A stretch of DNA of 8,631 nt from GCA-2862545 sp047609825 (GTDB lineage: Bacteria; Myxococcota_A; UBA796; GCA-2862545), in NCBI GenBank assembly GCA_047609825.1, contig JBLFXJ010000342.1, positions 1 to 8,631 on the forward strand, written 5' to 3'. Position 1 is the stretch's first letter. Each line of letters opens with the position of its first letter. Shown here piece by piece: positions 5,497 through 8,631 of this stretch. The position numbers and the translations under genes are program-made. Below the pieces are notes generated by a model, which was not told where the DNA came from, did no database searches, and saw only the letters and a list, made by a program, of their open reading frames with translations.

Positions 5497-6255
5497 CTAC
5501 CATCCCGGGCGATCTCCCATCGCGACCACCTGGCCGTCCTCGACCCGGACCGACCACCGCCACACGGCGGTGTATGGGAACAACCAGCCTGCATCTTGCA
5601 GATCGGCGAACAGGCCCTCGTCGATGCCCACCCGCCTCCCGGCGAGGGTGAACAGGTGCAGCCGGGCGCGCTGGGGGTAGCGGATGTCGACCCGCCCCTC
5701 GAGGTCGAGTCGCAGGCCGTCGCCGTCGGGGACGGCCACTCCGGACAGGTCCAGGGCATTGCACGCGAGCGCCACCCGGTCGGAGCGGCCGCGCTCGCCA
5801 TAGGTCCAAGTGACCCGGTGGTGCGGCAGGGTGCCGGGGCCGGACCTCGCCATGCGCTCCACGGCCTGCCGCACGCCGGCGTCACGCATCGGAAACGGTG
5901 AGTGGAAGCTGCGCTCTGCGGGGCCAGGCACCGCGAGCAGGGCCGTCTCCACGGCGGCCTCGGGGAAGCCGACCGCCGCGCCCACGCCAGCCATGGTGAG
6001 GTTGAGCCACCACACCGCAGCGCGGTCCCGTGTGTCGAGGCCTGTCGTGGCTCGCTTCGCGGTGAGCGCGTCCACCCGCTGCGCATAGTCGAGGACGGCG
6101 ACCGGCGATGTGAGCACGACCAGGGCGGCCCACAGCGCGCTCCACCGCCAGTCCTTGCGGGCGGCGAGCACCCCGAGGGCGCACGACAGAACCACGGATC
6201 CCAGGCCGCCGAGGGCAGCCAGGACTCCGACACCGATGAGCAGGAGGATTCGCAT
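5497..6255 (-). CDS. Hypothetical membrane protein, three N-terminal TM segments
   Basis: This is a 252-residue protein that I do not recognise. Hydrophobic segments at about 3-30, 38-57 and 81-106 suggest three membrane passes. They are followed by a soluble region (about 110-252) with beta-type patterning (LRLDLEGRVDIRYPQRARLHLFTL), two Trp-rich strands near 224-235, and a GDRPGW end. The first segment could be a signal anchor. The start ATG 6255 has no clear Shine-Dalgarno, but it lies directly before the hydrophobic stretch and no better start follows. It is the first gene of the leftward group and is probably co-transcribed with the lipoprotein gene 22 bases downstream. It is divergent from the caspase-kinase pair and may share its regulatory region. 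Envelope location is inferred from the segments only. Confidence 0.75.
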   Translation of the reverse strand: MRILLLIGVGVLAALGGLGSVVLSCALGVLAARKDWRWSALWAALVVLTSPVAVLDYAQRVDALTAKRATTGLDTRDRAAVWWLNLTMAGVGAAVGFPEAAVETALLAVPGPAERSFHSPFPMRDAGVRQAVERMARSGPGTLPHHRVTWTYGERGRSDRVALACNALDLSGVAVPDGDGLRLDLEGRVDIRYPQRARLHLFTLAGRRVGIDEGLFADLQDAGWLFPYTAVWRWSVRVEDGQVVAMGDRPGW

Positions 6256-6341
6256 GCTGCAGGGTGCGTCGGGTGCGAGCGCGGGCGCTCATGGTCGTGG
6301 CGAGCGGCTCCCATGGCGGTGCGAGCGGTCGGCAACGCGCC

Positions 6342-6374
6342 ACGGGCGCGCCGATCCTGTATCGTCGCGCCCGT
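6342..6374. promoter_or_regulatory. Long dyad/hairpin in the divergent promoter region
   Basis: ACGGGCGCG (6342-6350) and CGCGCCCGT (6366-6374) are perfect 9-bp arms. Inside them, after one C/T mismatch, CGAT (6352-6355) pairs with ATCG (6361-6364) around a CCTGT loop, giving 13 pairs in all. The element sits 36 bases upstream of the caspase ATG and 86 bases upstream of the divergent membrane-protein ATG. It could be an operator shared by both promoters or a hairpin in the caspase-kinase leader RNA. As a terminator it makes little sense, because no rightward gene lies upstream of it in the window. Confidence 0.5.
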
Positions 6375-6401
6375 TGTGTTGTACATTTCCGCTGTCCCGC
6401 C

Positions 6402-6406
6402 GGAGG
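6402..6406 (+). promoter_or_regulatory. Shine-Dalgarno fixing the caspase start
   Basis: GGAGG lies four bases before ATG 6411. The frame is open from ATG 6264, but the residues before 6411 are Arg/Ser-rich and unlike the family, while the protein from 6411 begins with the first core beta strand (VLIVAVDDY). The ribosome binding site therefore decides the start. Confidence 0.75.
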
Positions 6407-6410
6407 TCTC

Positions 6411-7847
6411 ATGTCCCCACCCCCTGCCGTCCTGATCGTCGCCGTCGATGACTACCGCACCTACGATGCGTCCCTCGGCAACCCCGTCGGCACCTCCGAT
6501 CTGCACGGCGCCGTGAACGATGCTGCGGCCTGGTACGCGGCGGTCCGCGCGATGGGTGTGCCGGTGGATCGGATCCGCATCGTGGCGTCGCCGAAGCTCA
6601 CCAAGGGCGAGCTCGGCGGTGAGTCGCCCAAGCAGCGCCGCGCCACCCGGGCGGGGATCGAGCGCGGCGTGCGCTGGCTGGCGAAGAGGGCGGGCCGTGA
6701 CGGCGCCACCCAGGCGCTGTTCACCTGGTCGGGCCATGGGGCGCTGCTGCCCGAGGGGCCCGCGCTGTGCCCCGCCGACACCGAGGGCGGCGAGCTCGAC
6801 AACGCCATCCTGTACACCGACATCGAGGCGCGGCTGGAGCAGCACGCGCCCCAGAGCAACGTGACGGTGGTGCTCGACACCTGCCACGTGGGCGCTGCGG
6901 GCGCCGGCATCGGTCGGTTGCGCCATGCGGGGCGGCGCGGGCTGGTGCACTCAGCCCTCCCGGCGTCGATCCCGATCTCCCGGGTGCGCCCTGGCGATCC
7001 TGTCCTCTCCGCGGCGCTGCTGAACCAGACGTCCCAAGAGTGGGCATTTGACGGTGTGGTTCACGGTGCGCTCACCTGGGCCGCCACCACCGTGCTCCAC
7101 CGATGGGGCACGTCGACCGATGACGGCATCACCTGGTACGACATCACCTACCGCAGCTGGCTCGCCCGCATCCGCTCCATGCTCGCCACGCTCGACTTCC
7201 ACCAGACCCCGAACTGGGACTCCGACGGCACCGCATTCCTCGAGCTGCCCGTGCTCCATCCCACCACGTCCGAGCGCATCCTGACCGACGCGCCCGATGA
7301 TTCGGCCGGCGTTCGCGAGCTGCACCCCGACACCGCACTCGGGTACTCCAGCTTTCGCATTACCACCCTCGATGGCTCGTCGAACCTCGGCTGGGCGATC
7401 TCGGTGGGCGACCAGAACGTGACGGTCTCCGGCAACACGTGGACCAAGGACCAGGAGTACTGGATCTGGCAGTCCGGCAGCGCATTCCCCACCTCGGGCT
7501 TCCGCCTGAAGCTCGCCACCGCGCCGAGCAGCGGGCTGTCGCCGTCGGCTGCGTCTGTGTACGAGAACAAGCCCTTCCCCACGACCACGAGCACCTACTC
7601 GGTGACCTCGGGCACGTGGTTCGATCTCTCCCAGGGCGCCAGCGGGAGCTACACCACCGTGGGCTACCTCAAGGTGAAGAACAGCAAGAACGACTGGTAT
7701 GAGCAGGGCACCGCCACGAGCGCGAACGCATGGATCACGCTGACGGGCAGCCAGAAGCTGAAGTTCACCCACATGGGCACCGACCCCACCACCCTCGTCA
7801 ACGTGAGCTTCATCTCCACCGACCTGTTGAGCTCGCCCCAGTCATGA
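6411..7847 (+). CDS. Caspase-family cysteine protease with unknown C-terminal beta domain
   Basis: This is a 478-residue bacterial caspase-like (clan CD) protease. The first core strand is VLIVAVDDY (7-15). The catalytic His is His109 in FTWSGHGAL (104-112), and the catalytic Cys is Cys158 in VVLDTCHVGAAG (153-164). CPADTE (120-125) and HGALTWA (218-224) match usual family positions near the active site. Such enzymes cleave after basic or acidic residues depending on subtype; specificity cannot be read here. Residues about 310-478 form a Ser/Thr/Gly- and aromatic-rich, beta-patterned region (DGSSNLGWAISVG..., SGTWFDLSQG, TVGYLKVKN) that I do not recognise; it may sense or bind a ligand or deliver the effector. 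No signal peptide or membrane segment is seen, so it is probably cytosolic. Its stop overlaps the start of the following kinase gene (ATGA), so the two are very likely translated together. Confidence 0.9.
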   Translation: MSPPPAVLIVAVDDYRTYDASLGNPVGTSDLHGAVNDAAAWYAAVRAMGVPVDRIRIVASPKLTKGELGGESPKQRRATRAGIERGVRWLAKRAGRDGATQALFTWSGHGALLPEGPALCPADTEGGELDNAILYTDIEARLEQHAPQSNVTVVLDTCHVGAAGAGIGRLRHAGRRGLVHSALPASIPISRVRPGDPVLSAALLNQTSQEWAFDGVVHGALTWAATTVLHRWGTSTDDGITWYDITYRSWLARIRSMLATLDFHQTPNWDSDGTAFLELPVLHPTTSERILTDAPDDSAGVRELHPDTALGYSSFRITTLDGSSNLGWAISVGDQNVTVSGNTWTKDQEYWIWQSGSAFPTSGFRLKLATAPSSGLSPSAASVYENKPFPTTTSTYSVTSGTWFDLSQGASGSYTTVGYLKVKNSKNDWYEQGTATSANAWITLTGSQKLKFTHMGTDPTTLVNVSFISTDLLSSPQS

Positions 7848-8631
7848 GTCGTTCGGGCAACGGCGACACGCCGGGGCCTGACGGCGCCCCTTCCGGCGTC
7901 GTGGAGCGTCTCGAGTCCCTGGCGGGCCAGCTGGGGATGACTGTGGAGGACGTGCTCACGCAGCTCGACACGAGCGTTGGCGGCGGCGCGCCGGTTCTCA
8001 CCCTAGAGGTGGCGACGGACGGGCCGCGGTATGCGCTGCACGGCGCCCTCGGTCGGGGCGGGATGGGTGAGGTGTTCCGGGTGTACGACCGGCGGCTGCA
8101 CCGGACCGTCGCGCTGAAGGTGGTGCGCCCGGAGCTCGAGGACTCGGCGGCCGCCATCCGGCTCCGGTACGAGGCGCAGGTCACGGCCCGGCTGCAGCAC
8201 GCCGGCATCGTGCCGGTCCATGACGCCGGAATACTCGAAGATGGTCGTCCATACTACGTGATGCGCGAGGTGCGCGGCATCACCTTCGCCGACGCCATCC
8301 AGCGGGTGCACGGCGCCTCCACCCGCGAGGCCTGGGGGAGCGCCGAGGGCTGGTCGATCCGACGCCTGGTGGATGTGTTCCTCCGCGCCTGCGAGGCGGT
8401 GGCCTATGCCCACGCGCACGGCGTGGTGCACCGCGATCTGAAGCCTGAGAACATCATGATCGAGGACTTCGGCTCGGTGCTGGTGCTCGACTGGGGCATC
8501 GCCAAGGTGGTGGGGGATCCGGATCCCTGGGCAGGCACGCTCGCGGCCGGCGGCGGCCTCGGCACGCAGTTCGGCCATGCGGTGGGCACCCTCGGCTACA
8601 TGCCGCCGGAGCAGATGTATGGCGAGCATTC
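7844..8631 (+). CDS. Ser/Thr protein kinase, PknB-type (3' end cut off)
   Basis: The first 262 residues of a Hanks-type protein kinase run off the right edge. After a short N-terminal segment with a predicted helix (about 19-41, VERLESLAGQLGMTVEDVL), the kinase domain starts near 63. The Gly loop is LGRGGMGEVF (69-78), the ATP-binding Lys is Lys92 in ALKVV, and the helix-C Glu is probably Glu110. The catalytic loop is HRDLKPEN (196-203), with Asp198. The metal motif is DWG (216-218) rather than DFG, a variant I know from bacterial kinases of this group. The P+1 region is GTLGYMPPEQ (248-257). All catalytic residues in view are present, so it should be active. The start ATG overlaps the caspase stop codon by four bases with only a weak Shine-Dalgarno, implying translational coupling. 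It probably phosphorylates the protease or a shared partner (inference). A C-terminal sensor domain may lie beyond the window. Confidence 0.95.
   Translation, partial: MSRSGNGDTPGPDGAPSGVVERLESLAGQLGMTVEDVLTQLDTSVGGGAPVLTLEVATDGPRYALHGALGRGGMGEVFRVYDRRLHRTVALKVVRPELEDSAAAIRLRYEAQVTARLQHAGIVPVHDAGILEDGRPYYVMREVRGITFADAIQRVHGASTREAWGSAEGWSIRRLVDVFLRACEAVAYAHAHGVVHRDLKPENIMIEDFGSVLVLDWGIAKVVGDPDPWAGTLAAGGGLGTQFGHAVGTLGYMPPEQMYGEH

Noticed and set aside
6264..6410. Longer caspase starting at 6264
   Set aside because: The added residues are unlike the family and would cover the dyad. GGAGG sits four bases before ATG 6411, which leads into the first core strand.
5475..6950. Upstream extension of the short-leader lipoprotein to a 779-residue protein
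   Set aside because: The extension runs antisense through the caspase gene and out of frame through the membrane-protein gene. ATG 5474 has a good ribosome binding site and begins a leader peptide.

Overview
This is a GC-rich bacterial window, most likely from a myxobacterium-like organism (Myxococcota and relatives). That assignment is an inference. It rests on short-leader lipoproteins full of acidic Asp/Cys repeats, including MopE-type repeats, together with a caspase-family protease and a PknB-type kinase with DWG in place of DFG. No rRNA, tRNA or CRISPR array is visible.

Layout. Positions 1-252 are non-coding. They hold a set of integron core-like sites (GTTA...) all pointing the same way on the minus strand, a partly conserved 22-bp direct repeat, and a (CCCCG)12 microsatellite. 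Next comes a complete integron integrase gene (253-1257, minus). Its 3' end faces the core-like sites, so this looks like the 'reverse' integron layout, with any cassette array lying off the left edge. Positions 1258-1678 hold no intact gene. They contain a strong 9-bp palindrome and what looks like the first 16 codons of a second, broken integrase.

Positions 1679-6255 carry four genes in one direction (minus). In order of transcription they are a three-pass membrane protein, a short-leader lipoprotein with a thrombospondin-3-like calcium motif, a membrane fatty-acid desaturase/hydroxylase, and a 551-residue lipoprotein built from seven short acidic Cys repeats followed by MopE-type repeats. 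The first two are 22 bases apart and probably co-transcribed. As a group they point to the cell envelope.

Divergent from these, after a 155-bp gap containing a long hairpin/dyad (6342-6374), runs a plus-strand pair. It consists of a cytosolic caspase-family protease with an unrecognised beta-rich C-terminal region (6411-7847) and a Ser/Thr protein kinase that overlaps it by ATGA (7844 to the right edge, cut off). The overlap implies translational coupling and a shared pathway. This protease-kinase pair is the best candidate here for a signalling or cell-death/defence system, but its function cannot be read from the sequence alone.
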